From contig NZ_JBHSXL010000010.1 of assembly GCF_042662125.1 (NCBI RefSeq), positions 62,001 through 126,000 on the forward strand: a DNA stretch of 64,000 bases, read 5' to 3'. The notes under the pieces are model-generated. The model ran no database searches. It was not told where the DNA came from and saw only the letters and a program-made list of their open reading frames with translations. This DNA is from Halopenitus salinus. Lineage in GTDB: Archaea > Halobacteriota > Halobacteria > Halobacteriales > Haloferacaceae. Below are positions 34,289-43,291 of the stretch, piece by piece (position 1 is the first letter of the stretch; each line of letters opens with the position of its first letter). The translations under genes were made by a program, and so were the position numbers.

Positions 34289-36340
34289 ATGGTGGATGCA
34301 TTCGCCTACGTACCCGCGATCGTCGTATTGCCGTTCGTGTCGTTCCTCGTCGCCCTGTTCTTGGGCCGGTATCTGCCCAAGGGCGGCGCGTTCGGCGGCA
34401 TCGCCGCGACGGCGGGATCGTTCCTGCTGTCGCTTTGGGTGCTCGCCACCGTCGCGGGCGGGCGCGAACACGCGGAGACGCTCTACACCTGGGTCTCGGC
34501 GGACGGAATCGCCGGCGGCATCGGTCCCCAGGAGATCGCGCTCACCTTCGGCGTGTTGATCGACCCGCTCTCCGCGTTGATGCTCGTCATCGTGACGCTC
34601 ATCGCGCTGCTCGTTCACGTCTTCTCGCTCGGATACATGAACGACGAGGGCGAGCCGGATCTGCCGCGGTATTACGCCGGACTCGGCCTCTTTACGGCCT
34701 CGATGCTCGGGTTCGTCGTCGCGGACAACCTGCTCATGGCGTTCATGTTCTTCGAGCTGGTCGGGCTCTGTTCGTACCTGCTCATCGGCTTCCACTTCCG
34801 TGAGCCGGGGCCGCCCTCGGCCGCGAAGAAGGCGTTCCTCGTCACGCGCTTCGGGGATTACTTCTTCCTCGTCGGCGTGGTCGCGATCTTCGCGACCTTC
34901 GGAACCGCCTCCTTCGTCGGGTCGGAATCGTTCCCGGTCCTCGCGGAGCAGGCGCTCGCCGGCGAGTTCGACGCGTGGACGCCGTTCGGACTCGACGCCG
35001 GGACGTGGTTCACGGCGCTCGGCCTCCTCGTCCTGGGCGGGGCGATCGGCAAGTCCGCCCAGTTCCCGCTGCACACCTGGCTCCCCGACGCGATGGAGGG
35101 TCCGACGCCGGTCTCCGCGCTCATCCACGCCGCGACGATGGTCGCCGCCGGCGTCTACCTCGTCGCCCGGATGTACGGGTTCTACGTGTTGACGCCGACG
35201 ACGATGGCGATCATCGCGTTCGTCGGCGGATTCACGGCGCTTTTCGCCGCGACGATGGGCGTGGTCAAAGAGGAGCTCAAGCAGGTGCTCGCCTACTCGA
35301 CCATCTCCCAGTACGGGTACATGATGCTCGCGCTGGGCGCCGGCGGGTACGTCGCCGCGGTCTTCCACCTCATGACCCACGCCTTCTTCAAGGCGCTTTT
35401 GTTCCTCGGCGCCGGCGCGGTCATCATCGCGATGCACCACGAGGAGAACATGTGGGAGATGGGCGGCCTCAAGGACAAACTGCCGGTCACCTACTGGACG
35501 TTCCTCGCCGGATCGCTCGCGCTCGCGGGCATCTTCCCGTTCGCCGGCTTCTGGTCGAAGGACGAGATCCTCTATGAGGCGCTCGTCCACGGGCTCAACG
35601 AGCCGCTGTTGCTCGCCGCGTGGGCGATGGGGCTGCTCGCGGTTCCCGTCACCGCCTTCTACACGTTCCGGATGGTGTTCCTCACCTTCCACGGCGAGCC
35701 GCGAACGGAGACCGCACGTGACCCGCACGCGGTCCGCTGGAACGTGAAGGGACCGCTCGCGGTCCTCGGCGTCCTCGCGGTCGTCGCAGGCGCCGCCAAC
35801 ATGGTGCCGGTCCAGAAGGTGCTGGGCGTGGAGGGGATCGACTTCCTCCACCTGTGGCTCGACGGCCACTACGGCGGGTTCTCCGAGCTCACGTCCCACC
35901 ACTACGCGGATCTCGGCCCCTACACCTCCGGCTACATCGCCGGCGGCGAGGCGGCCACCGTGTTGATCGGCGCGGGCGTCTCGCTCGGGCTCGCGCTGCT
36001 CGGCGTGGCCACCGCGTGGAAGCTGTATAACGTCGCGGAGCCGGCCGAGCACACGGCCGCGCTCGGCGGCGTGAAGACCGTACTGTACAACAACTACTAC
36101 CAGGACGAACTGCAGGTCTGGCTCGCCGATCGGACGGCGGGGCTGGCCGGCGCCGCGGACACCTTCGACCAGGGCGTGGTCGACGGCGTGGTCAACGGCG
36201 TCTCCTCCGTGAGCCTCGCGTCCGGCGAACGGATCCGCCGACTCCAGACGGGGATCGTCACCCACTACGCGGCGATCCTGACGATCGGGCTCGTCGGGTT
36301 GCTCGTCGTCCTGGGCGTTCTCGGGGGGTGGTTCCTGTGA
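34289..36340 (+). CDS. nuoL: Complex I-like subunit L, antiporter-like (NuoL)
   Basis: 683 residues, about 15-16 helices. Key features of NuoL/MrpA-like antiporters: the helix 5 Glu near MAFMFFELVGLCSYLLIG, helix 7 Lys near GKSAQFPLHTWLPDAMEGPTPVSAL, and the broken helix region with FPFAGFWSKDEILYEAL. The last ~100 residues hold a lateral helix and a final membrane anchor. It is the most distal proton channel. Its TGA overlaps the nuoM GTG. Confidence 0.95.
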   Translation: MVDAFAYVPAIVVLPFVSFLVALFLGRYLPKGGAFGGIAATAGSFLLSLWVLATVAGGREHAETLYTWVSADGIAGGIGPQEIALTFGVLIDPLSALMLVIVTLIALLVHVFSLGYMNDEGEPDLPRYYAGLGLFTASMLGFVVADNLLMAFMFFELVGLCSYLLIGFHFREPGPPSAAKKAFLVTRFGDYFFLVGVVAIFATFGTASFVGSESFPVLAEQALAGEFDAWTPFGLDAGTWFTALGLLVLGGAIGKSAQFPLHTWLPDAMEGPTPVSALIHAATMVAAGVYLVARMYGFYVLTPTTMAIIAFVGGFTALFAATMGVVKEELKQVLAYSTISQYGYMMLALGAGGYVAAVFHLMTHAFFKALLFLGAGAVIIAMHHEENMWEMGGLKDKLPVTYWTFLAGSLALAGIFPFAGFWSKDEILYEALVHGLNEPLLLAAWAMGLLAVPVTAFYTFRMVFLTFHGEPRTETARDPHAVRWNVKGPLAVLGVLAVVAGAANMVPVQKVLGVEGIDFLHLWLDGHYGGFSELTSHHYADLGPYTSGYIAGGEAATVLIGAGVSLGLALLGVATAWKLYNVAEPAEHTAALGGVKTVLYNNYYQDELQVWLADRTAGLAGAADTFDQGVVDGVVNGVSSVSLASGERIRRLQTGIVTHYAAILTIGLVGLLVVLGVLGGWFL

Positions 36341-37860
36341 TCATCGAAGCACTCATCGCATTCACCTTCGCGACCGCGCTGGCGGTGCTCGCCGCGCCGA
36401 ACCGGTGGGCGAGCCGGCTCGCGTTCGCGTTCAGTCTGGTTCCCTTCGTCGGGAGCCTCTACCTGTGGTCACGGTTCGACGGGAGCGGAAACGCCCTCAC
36501 GGGCGGCCAGCTCGCGTTCGAAACGCGGATCGACTGGATCGAGATCGGCGGCTACACGGTCCAGTGGTTCGTCGGTCTCGACGGCATCAGCCTGCCGCTC
36601 GTCGTGCTCACGACGTTCCTCGTTCCGCTCGCGATCCTGTCGGCGTGGACGCCGATCGACGAGCGACAGAGCCAGTTCTACGGGCTCATGCTGTTCATGG
36701 AGGCGAACCTGCTCGGCGTGTTCGCCGCGCTCGACTTCTTCGCGTGGTTCGTCTTCTGGGAGGCCGTCCTCCTGCCGATGTACTTCCTCATCGGCGTCTG
36801 GGGCGGCCCGCGCCGCAAGTACGCCGCGATCAAGTTCTTCGTGTACACGAACGCGGCCTCGCTCGTCATGTTCCTCGGGTTCATGACGCTCGTGTTCAGC
36901 CTCCCGGTCGAGACGTTCGCGATGCCGGAGATCGCGGCGTCGATCGCCGCCGGCGAGCTCCAGTCGTTCTACGGGATCGCTCCCGACGCCATCGCGATGA
37001 TCGCGTTCCTCGCGATGTTCGCCGGCTTCGCCGTCAAGGTCCCGATGGTGCCGGTCCACACCTGGCTGCCGGACGCCCACGTCGAGGCGCCGACGCCCGC
37101 GTCGGTGCTTCTGGCGGGCGTCCTCCTGAAGATGGGGACCTACGCGCTGTTGCGGTTCAACTTCACCATGCTGCCCGACCAGGCGACCGCGCTTGCGATC
37201 CCCATCGCGATCGTCGCCGTGATCTCCGTGATCTACGGCGCGATGCTCGCGTTGGCCCAGCGGGACCTCAAGCGGATCGTCGCCTACTCCTCCGTTTCCT
37301 CCATGGGCTACGTCACTCTCGGGCTCGTCGCCTACACCGTCTACGGGGTGGGCGGGGCGACCTTCCAGATGGTCGCACACGGGCTCATCTCCGGGCTGAT
37401 GTTCATGGCGGTCGGCGTCATCTACAACGCAACCCACACCCGGATGGTGACGGACATGTCGGGGATCGCGGATCGGATGCCGGTCGCGGTGTGGATCCTC
37501 GTCGCAGGCGCGTTCGGCTACATGGGGCTGCCGCTCATGGCCGGCTTCGCCGGCGAGTTCTACGTCTTCGTGGGATCGTTCGGCTCGCCGGTCGCGAACG
37601 GGCTGATGCCGGCGTTCACGGCGCTCGCGATGTTCGGCATCGTGATCGTCGCCGGCTACCTGCTGTTCGCGATGCAGCGGACGCTGTTCGGCCCCTATCG
37701 GCTCGACACCGACTACGAGCTCGGGCCGGCCGCGCTCCACGACACGCTGCCGCTCGCGGCGCTGCTCGTCGCGATAATCGTCCTCGGCGTCGCGCCCGAT
37801 CTCATCTTCGAGATGATGCGCGACGCGGTCGCTCCGGTCGTTGAAGGAGGTGTCAACTGA
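36337..37860 (+). CDS. nuoM: Complex I-like subunit M, antiporter-like (NuoM)
   Basis: 507 residues from GTG 36337, which overlaps the nuoL stop as GTGA; another GTG lies three codons upstream. About 14 helices. DFFAWFVFWEAVLLPMYFLIG carries the helix 5 Glu and FAVKVPMVPVHTWLPDAHVEAP the helix 7 Lys; KRIVAYSSVSSMGYV matches the broken helix segment. Stop overlaps the nuoN ATG by one base. Confidence 0.94.
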   Translation: MIIEALIAFTFATALAVLAAPNRWASRLAFAFSLVPFVGSLYLWSRFDGSGNALTGGQLAFETRIDWIEIGGYTVQWFVGLDGISLPLVVLTTFLVPLAILSAWTPIDERQSQFYGLMLFMEANLLGVFAALDFFAWFVFWEAVLLPMYFLIGVWGGPRRKYAAIKFFVYTNAASLVMFLGFMTLVFSLPVETFAMPEIAASIAAGELQSFYGIAPDAIAMIAFLAMFAGFAVKVPMVPVHTWLPDAHVEAPTPASVLLAGVLLKMGTYALLRFNFTMLPDQATALAIPIAIVAVISVIYGAMLALAQRDLKRIVAYSSVSSMGYVTLGLVAYTVYGVGGATFQMVAHGLISGLMFMAVGVIYNATHTRMVTDMSGIADRMPVAVWILVAGAFGYMGLPLMAGFAGEFYVFVGSFGSPVANGLMPAFTALAMFGIVIVAGYLLFAMQRTLFGPYRLDTDYELGPAALHDTLPLAALLVAIIVLGVAPDLIFEMMRDAVAPVVEGGVN

Positions 37861-39428
37861 TGGCGCTCACGCTCCAGTCGTCGGTCGCAGAACCGCTCGC
37901 GGCCCTGCCGGCCCAGACCGGATCCGCGCCGCTGCCCGAGTGGATGGCGCTCGCGCCCGCGCTGGCGCTCGCGATCACCGGGCTCGTGCTGCTGCTTTAC
38001 GACACGGTGTATCCGAAGAGCGGCACGAACGCGGCCTCCTCGACGCTCGCGGCGATCGGCTCGCTCGCCTCGTTGGCGTTCGCGGTGTGGTATCTCGCGG
38101 CCGGGACCGGACAGCCCGCGACCGGCGGCGCGATCTACCTGTTCGCGGACGCGTTGAAGATCGACGCCCTGGCGCTGTTTTTCACCGCCATCGTCGCGTC
38201 GGTGACGACGCTCGTCGTCGTCGCGAGCCACGACTACCTCGCGGACCACGACACGCCCGGCGAGTTCTACTCGCTCGTGGCCTTCGCCGCGGCAGGGATG
38301 GCGCTTCTGGCGTCGTCGAACTCCCTCGCGACGATCTTCGTCGCCCTGGAGATGGTCTCGCTTCCGTCGTACGCGCTCGTGGCCTACCTCAAGGAGAACC
38401 GCGGCAGCGTCGAGGCGGCGATGAAGTACTTCCTCATCGGGGCGGTCTCCTCCGCGATCTTCGTCTTCGGGATCTCGCTCGTCTACGCGGCCACCGGGTC
38501 GCTGCTTCTCGGCGACGTCGCGGCCGCCTTCGAGGACCTCGGATCGCTTTCGGGCGTCGCCGGCATCGGCGTCGTGATGATGATCGGCGGGTTCGCGTTC
38601 AAGACCGCCTCCGTGCCGTTCCACTTCTGGGCGCCGGAGGCCTACGAGGGCGCACCGGCCCCGGTGAGCGCGTTCCTCTCGTCGGCCTCGAAGGCCGCCG
38701 GGTTCGCGGTCGCCTTCCGCGTGTTCACGGAGGCGTTCCCGATCGGGGCGTCCCTCGCGGCGGGCATCGACTGGCCGCTCGCGTTCGCGGTCCTCGCCGT
38801 CGTCACGATGACCGTCGGCAACTTCGCGGCCGCCGTCCAGGAGAACCTCAAGCGGATGCTGGCGTACTCCTCGGTCGGTCACGCCGGCTACGCGCTCATC
38901 GGTCTGGCCGCGCTGTCGGCAGGCGGCAGCCACAACGGCGCCGTGATGGGATCGGCGATGGCGCACCTGTTCGTCTACGGGTTCATGAACACGGGCGCGT
39001 TCCTGTTCATCGCCATGGCCGAACACTGGGGCGTCGGTCGGACCTTCGAGGACTACGCCGGTCTCGGGCGCGCGGCGCCGATGGCGTCGCTCGCCATGAC
39101 CGTCTTCATGTTCTCGCTGGCGGGGATCCCCCCGCTCGGCGGGTTCTTCTCGAAGTACTTCCTGTTCATGAACGCCGTGTTCAACGGCTTCTGGTGGCTC
39201 GCGGCGGTGGGCGCGATAAACAGCGTCCTCTCGTTGTACTACTACAGCCGCGTCGTCAAGGCGCTGTGGATCGACGACCCCGTCGGCTCGCTTCCGGCGA
39301 TCGACTCGCGACCCACCGCGCTCTATGCGACCGTGATCTTCGCCGCGGTCGCCACGGTGCTCGTGTTGCCCGGGTTCGGTCCGGTCATCGAGACCGCCGA
39401 GGCGGCGGCGACGGCGCTGTTCGGTTGA
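37860..39428 (+). CDS. nuoN: Complex I-like subunit N, antiporter-like (NuoN)
   Basis: 522 residues, about 14 helices, last gene of the operon. IFVALEMVSLPSYALVAYLKEN has the helix 5 acidic residue, FKTASVPFHFWAPEAYEGAP the helix 7 Lys, and RMLAYSSVGHAGYALIG the conserved amphipathic region. It contacts NuoK and NuoM. No NuoE, F or G gene follows. Confidence 0.95.
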   Translation: MALTLQSSVAEPLAALPAQTGSAPLPEWMALAPALALAITGLVLLLYDTVYPKSGTNAASSTLAAIGSLASLAFAVWYLAAGTGQPATGGAIYLFADALKIDALALFFTAIVASVTTLVVVASHDYLADHDTPGEFYSLVAFAAAGMALLASSNSLATIFVALEMVSLPSYALVAYLKENRGSVEAAMKYFLIGAVSSAIFVFGISLVYAATGSLLLGDVAAAFEDLGSLSGVAGIGVVMMIGGFAFKTASVPFHFWAPEAYEGAPAPVSAFLSSASKAAGFAVAFRVFTEAFPIGASLAAGIDWPLAFAVLAVVTMTVGNFAAAVQENLKRMLAYSSVGHAGYALIGLAALSAGGSHNGAVMGSAMAHLFVYGFMNTGAFLFIAMAEHWGVGRTFEDYAGLGRAAPMASLAMTVFMFSLAGIPPLGGFFSKYFLFMNAVFNGFWWLAAVGAINSVLSLYYYSRVVKALWIDDPVGSLPAIDSRPTALYATVIFAAVATVLVLPGFGPVIETAEAAATALFG

Positions 39429-39430
39429 GG

Positions 39431-39448
39431 GTCGTCGGCCGACGACCA
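39431..39448 (+). terminator. Perfect 18-bp palindrome after nuoN, possible terminator
   Basis: GGTCGTCGG followed directly by its reverse complement, two bases after the nuoN stop codon. As RNA it would form a strong GC hairpin (with a few bases unpaired at the tip), which could end transcription or protect the 3' end. No T-run follows, so it is not a classic archaeal terminator; a protein-binding site is the alternative. Confidence 0.4.
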
Positions 39449-39594
39449 CGGTCGAGGCGTTCGACCGCCTCCCGTCGCGTGTCTCCGGTCGACCTCGTTC
39501 GCTTCGGACGCGATCGTTTCTCGCCCGGACCCGATCGCTTTCGCTCGGACCCGGACGGCACCGTTTTACCCCCGGAACGTCCTACCGTCACCAC

Positions 39595-41043
39595 ATGGTT
39601 CGGCGACTCGTGTTGGGCTGTAGCTCGATCGGCCACACGCTCATCGAGCAGGCGCGCGAGCGGCGCGGCGAGGTCTACGTCGTCACCGACGATCCCGGGT
39701 GGGTGACGACCCTCCGGGAGTCGAACGTCGCCGCCGTCGAGGCCGACCCGGCCGACCCGGGATCGTATCCGGATCGGGCCGACGTCGTCATCGTCGCCGA
39801 CGACGACCCGGATCGAAACCTCGCCGCCGCGCGCACCGCCCGAAAGCGGTATCCCGACGCCTCGATCGTCGCCTGCGTTGGGACCGCTCCCGCGGAGTCG
39901 GTTCGCGAGTCGCTCGCTGCGGTCGCGGACCGGCTCGTCGACCCCGCGGAGGCGATCGCGGACCGGGTGTTGAACGCCGTCGGCTTGGACGCCGACGAGC
40001 GGATCGTCGAGCTCGTGGCGGTCCTCCGGTCGCTTTCGGGTCCGCTCGCGATCGTCACCCACGACAATCCCGATCCCGACGCGATCGCGAGCGCGATCGG
40101 CCTCCAGCGGATCGCGGAGGCCGTCGGCGTCGACGCTGACGCCTGTTACGGCGGCGAGATCTCCCACCAGGAGAACCGCGCGCTCGTGAACGTCCTCGAC
40201 ATCACGCTTCGCCATCTCGACGGGGTCGAACTGGACACCTACGCGGGAATCGCGCTCGTCGACCACTCGCGGTCGGGGGTCAACGACGGCCTGCCGGAGG
40301 GAACGAACGTCGACATCGTCATCGACCACCATCCCCCACGGGCTCCCGTGACCGCGCGGTACGTCGACGTCCGCCCGTCGATCGGTTCGACGAGCACCCT
40401 CATCGCCGACTACTTCGATCGGCTGTCGATCGACCTCGACGAGCGTCTCGCCACGGCGCTGCTCTACGGGCTCCGGATCGACACCCGCGAGTTCACCCGC
40501 GAGGTGTCGGTCGCGGACTTCGAGGCGGCCGCCCGGCTGCTCGAGACGGCCGACGTGTCGATCCTCGAGCGGGTCGAACGTCCGAACGTGAGCCCGGAGA
40601 CCTTCGAGATCATCGCAACGGCGATCCGCGAACGCGACGTCCGCGGGTCGGTCGTCGCCTCCTGTGTCGGCGAGATAACGGACCGGGACGCGCTCGCGCA
40701 GGCGGCCGAGCGCCTGCTCGACCTGGAGGGGATCACGATCACCTTCGTCTACGGCTACCTCGAGGGGGTCGTCTACGCGTCGGCCAGATCCCGCGGCACC
40801 GACGTCGACGTCGGGGAGACGCTCCGGGACGCGCTCGGCCAGATCGGATCGGCCGGCGGCCACGCGGACATGGCCGGCGCCCAGATCCCCCTCGGCATCC
40901 TCGCCGCCGTCGACGAGGACTCGACGGAGACGCTCACGGAGGTCGTCCGCGAGAGCATCTCGGGGCGGTTCTTCGAGACCGTCGCGGACGCCCCGCAGAC
41001 GCCGCCGGTCGAGGACCCGTTTTCCGAGGGGACGACCGACTGA
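39595..41043 (+). CDS. DHH-family phosphoesterase with N-terminal RCK-like domain
   Basis: 482 residues. Residues 1-130 resemble a TrkA-N/RCK nucleotide-binding domain (LVLGCSSIGHTLIEQARERR, VVIVADDDPDRNLAAARTA). From about 150 a DHH domain starts, LAIVTHDNPDPDAIASAIGLQ, with ALVDHSRSG and VIDHHPPRAP, the metal-binding DHH motif. A DHHA1 domain with GSAGGHADMAGAQIP closes the chain. Related proteins hydrolyse nanoRNA or cyclic dinucleotides, and the RCK domain may sense a nucleotide; the actual substrate is unknown. A TTTTACCC box near 39571 precedes it by about 25 bases. Confidence 0.85.
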   Translation: MVRRLVLGCSSIGHTLIEQARERRGEVYVVTDDPGWVTTLRESNVAAVEADPADPGSYPDRADVVIVADDDPDRNLAAARTARKRYPDASIVACVGTAPAESVRESLAAVADRLVDPAEAIADRVLNAVGLDADERIVELVAVLRSLSGPLAIVTHDNPDPDAIASAIGLQRIAEAVGVDADACYGGEISHQENRALVNVLDITLRHLDGVELDTYAGIALVDHSRSGVNDGLPEGTNVDIVIDHHPPRAPVTARYVDVRPSIGSTSTLIADYFDRLSIDLDERLATALLYGLRIDTREFTREVSVADFEAAARLLETADVSILERVERPNVSPETFEIIATAIRERDVRGSVVASCVGEITDRDALAQAAERLLDLEGITITFVYGYLEGVVYASARSRGTDVDVGETLRDALGQIGSAGGHADMAGAQIPLGILAAVDEDSTETLTEVVRESISGRFFETVADAPQTPPVEDPFSEGTTD

Positions 41044-41126
41044 GGGAGGACGACCGATTGGTGGAAGACGACCGACTGACTGGAGTCACTCGATCGACTC
41101 GTTCGAGGGTCGGGCGAGGCCGCCCG

Positions 41127-41477
41127 TCACTCCTCGTAGGCCAGGTTCATCAGCCACTGCGAGAAGGCGTCCGACTGCGGGTCGATCTCCTCCTCGCCGA
41201 TGAACGGCGAGAGCATGTCGCCGGCCATCAACAACGAGAAGTCCAGATCGCGGGCGGTGGGTTCGAGGAAGTAGGTGTTGTGTCCGTCGTAGACGGTCGA
41301 CTCGCGCTCGATGAGTCCGGCCTCCGAGAGCGCCTCCGCGATCCGGCTCCCCTTTCTGGAGGAGACGTCGAGTTCCTTCCAGAAGTCGCTTTGGTGGATC
41401 CCGCCGGTCTCCCGGATGAGGTCGAGCCCGGCGCGTTGGTCCTCCGAGAGGTCGGCCTCGAGTTCGGACGCGCTCAT
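41127..41477 (-). CDS. Winged-helix transcriptional regulator
   Basis: 116 residues. Residues ~14-60 form a winged-helix domain (DQRAGLDLIRETGGIHQSDFWKEL, then RKGSRIAEALSEAGLIERE); the C-terminal ~45 residues (LMAGDMLSPFIGEEE and on) are acidic and may be for dimer or effector contacts. DNA target unknown. TTAAAA at 41503-41508 is about 28 bases upstream of the ATG, fitting a leaderless message. Convergent with the DHH gene. Confidence 0.78.
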   Translation of the reverse strand: MSASELEADLSEDQRAGLDLIRETGGIHQSDFWKELDVSSRKGSRIAEALSEAGLIERESTVYDGHNTYFLEPTARDLDFSLLMAGDMLSPFIGEEEIDPQSDAFSQWLMNLAYEE

Positions 41478-41497
41478 ACCCTACCTGGGGCCCGCGA

Positions 41498-41512
41498 CTC
41501 GCTTAAAAGTGA
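41498..41512 (-). promoter_or_regulatory. TATA box of the winged-helix regulator gene
   Basis: Leftward ACTTTTAAGC around 41501-41510, centred about 28 bases before the ATG at 41477, in a sequence otherwise above 60 percent GC. Confidence 0.5.
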
Positions 41513-41654
41513 CCTTCCGCGCGTCGCCGTCCTGGTCCTCTCGCTCCTCCCTGCCTCCCGCTCGTCTCCGTCTCCAGCTCGTCTCGGTCTCCAGCCCGTC
41601 CCGTCCTCCCGTTCGTTTTCGCCCTCCTATTTCCGGTCTCGACCCGCCGGTGCG

Positions 41655-42446
41655 CTACGGCCGCGGCCACGAGTCGGGGATCTCGATCGGCTCGTACTCC
41701 GTCCTGCAGGGCGGCCCGTCCGCGTACTCGACGTCGATCCCCGTGCCGACGCGAACGACCGTTCCGGACCGCGTTCCGTACCCGTCCCCGTGCACGCAGG
41801 CTCCGAAGTCGTGGTCGGCGAGGGCCTCCCGCGCGCGCCGCGTCCACGCCTCGGCGTCCGCGTCGTTCGCGCCGCCGTCGTGGCTATCCAGGCGAAGGTG
41901 CTCGAAGAGTCGAACCGCGCTCTCGCGTCGTCGCACTCCCGGCTCCCGTCTGCGGTCCGGGATCGAAAACCGGGGCGTCCCGGCCAGGATTCCGCCCACG
42001 TTCGAGACCACATGGACGCCCGGATCCAGCCGAACCGTCTCCAGCTCCCCGTCGTATGCGAGGAGGAACGCGTCCGTGCGGTCCGCCAGGATCAGGAAGA
42101 ACCCGGCGTAGGCGCGCTCCGCGAGTTCCCCTCTCACGTACTCCGCCGCTGCCCGTGGGGAGGACCGACGCAGACACTCGTCGACGAGCAGCCCTCGCGA
42201 CCGGTCGCCGTCGATCTCCGCGTCGAGCCACCGGTTCGTGATCGTCACGTAGAGCCCCTCGTCCGTACATCCGACCCAGGTGCCGCCGGCGCGGACGTCC
42301 CGCGGGGCGACGACGCCGGGAACGTCCCCCTCACGCGGGCGGACGCGCGGCGGCTCGGACGGGCGATCGAGCGCCTCGTCGCGGTTCGCCGCCGCCGCGA
42401 CGGGCGTTCCGGGGAGGACGTTCCAGGCGAGCGTGAGCGTACACAC
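41655..42446 (-). CDS. NRDE (TANGO2-like) family protein
   Basis: 263 residues from GTG 42446, giving MCTLTLAW as N-terminus. Family members carry a Cys directly after the initiator, which after Met removal can act like an N-terminal nucleophile; that supports this start over the longer frame to 42473. The NRDE motif is in AAAANRDEALDRPSEPP, and APRDVRAGGTWVGCTDEGLY follows. The human homolog TANGO2 is linked with haem and lipid trafficking, but prokaryotic function is unknown. Divergent from gfcR by 113 bases. Confidence 0.82.
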   Translation of the reverse strand: MCTLTLAWNVLPGTPVAAAANRDEALDRPSEPPRVRPREGDVPGVVAPRDVRAGGTWVGCTDEGLYVTITNRWLDAEIDGDRSRGLLVDECLRRSSPRAAAEYVRGELAERAYAGFFLILADRTDAFLLAYDGELETVRLDPGVHVVSNVGGILAGTPRFSIPDRRREPGVRRRESAVRLFEHLRLDSHDGGANDADAEAWTRRAREALADHDFGACVHGDGYGTRSGTVVRVGTGIDVEYADGPPCRTEYEPIEIPDSWPRP

Positions 42447-42527
42447 GCCCGTCCGTCCGCGCGCGACCGGCAAAAACCCGCCGTCGATGGCGACGCGACC
42501 GCGAACGACCCCCCGCCGATGACGACA

Positions 42528-42540
42528 CGACTATTAAAAC
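42528..42540 (+). promoter_or_regulatory. gfcR TATA box
   Basis: TATTAAAA at 42532-42539, centred about 24 bases before the ATG at 42560, indicates a leaderless transcript. Confidence 0.55.
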
Positions 42541-42559
42541 GGCCGTCGAACGCCCGGAC

Positions 42560-43204
42560 ATGAAGAACGTCGATGACCTCATCGCGAACGCCTCGGAGCT
42601 CGCCGATCGCGGGCTCTCGAAGGGGGAGATCGCGGACGAACTGAACGTCTCCCGCGAGACGGCGAGCTGGCTCGTCGATCGCGCCGGCGGCGACACGGAC
42701 ACGTCGACGGCGTCCGCCGGAAGCGGTGACGGCGCCACCGCCGACATCCACGTCGACTGGTCCGCGATCGGTCGCGACTCCGCGCGCCTTTCGTATGCGG
42801 GCGAGGCGATGGCCGATCTGCTCTCGAAGGTCGACGACGACGTCGATCTGACGATCGGTGTGGAGAAGGCCGGCGTGCCGCTGGCGACCGTCGTCGCACG
42901 CGCGCTCGATACGGATCTCGGCGCGTACGCGCCCGCGAAACACCAGTGGGAGGAGGGCGACATCGCCGACCACGGCGGCGGCTTCTCGCGCAACTTCGCG
43001 GGCATCCGCGACCGCGAGTGTTACGTCGTCGACGACATCGTCACCTCGGGGACGACGATGGCCGAGACGATAACGGCGATCCGCGAACAGGGCGGCGAGC
43101 CGGTCGGCTGCTGTGTGCTCGTCGACAAGAAGGGCCGAAAGGAGATCGAGGGCGTGCCGCTGTACTCGCTCATCAACGTGGTTCGCGTCGACCGCGAGGA
43201 CTGA
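42560..43204 (+). CDS. gfcR: GfcR-type regulator with phosphoribosyltransferase domain
   Basis: 214 residues. An N-terminal HTH (LIANASELADRGLSKGEIADEL, SRETASWLVDRA; 6-42), a Gly/Thr/Asp linker, and a PyrE-like phosphoribosyltransferase domain with TIGVEKAGVPLATVVARAL and the PRPP loop ECYVVDDIVTSGTTMAET. In Haloferax volcanii the protein of this architecture, GfcR, activates glucose and fructose catabolism genes; earlier annotation was orotate phosphoribosyltransferase-like. Likely senses a phosphosugar or PRPP and binds promoters. Confidence 0.85.
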   Translation: MKNVDDLIANASELADRGLSKGEIADELNVSRETASWLVDRAGGDTDTSTASAGSGDGATADIHVDWSAIGRDSARLSYAGEAMADLLSKVDDDVDLTIGVEKAGVPLATVVARALDTDLGAYAPAKHQWEEGDIADHGGGFSRNFAGIRDRECYVVDDIVTSGTTMAETITAIREQGGEPVGCCVLVDKKGRKEIEGVPLYSLINVVRVDRED

Positions 43205-43210
43205 TCCCCT

Positions 43211-43259
43211 CGATACGGCGCACTCTCCTCCGATACAGCACACCTTCGATACAGCGCAA
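43211..43259 (+). repeat. Three iterated CGATACRGCRCA motifs before the glutaredoxin gene
   Basis: Copies start at 43211, 43231 and 43247 (starts 20 and 16 bases apart), filling the short interval between gfcR and the glutaredoxin gene: CGATACGGCGCAC, CGATACAGCACAC and CGATACAGCGCAA. They may be regulator-binding iterons or simple duplication. Confidence 0.55.
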
Positions 43260-43291
43260 CCTCTTTCGGTCCCCGACGCGTATCCGCGTTC

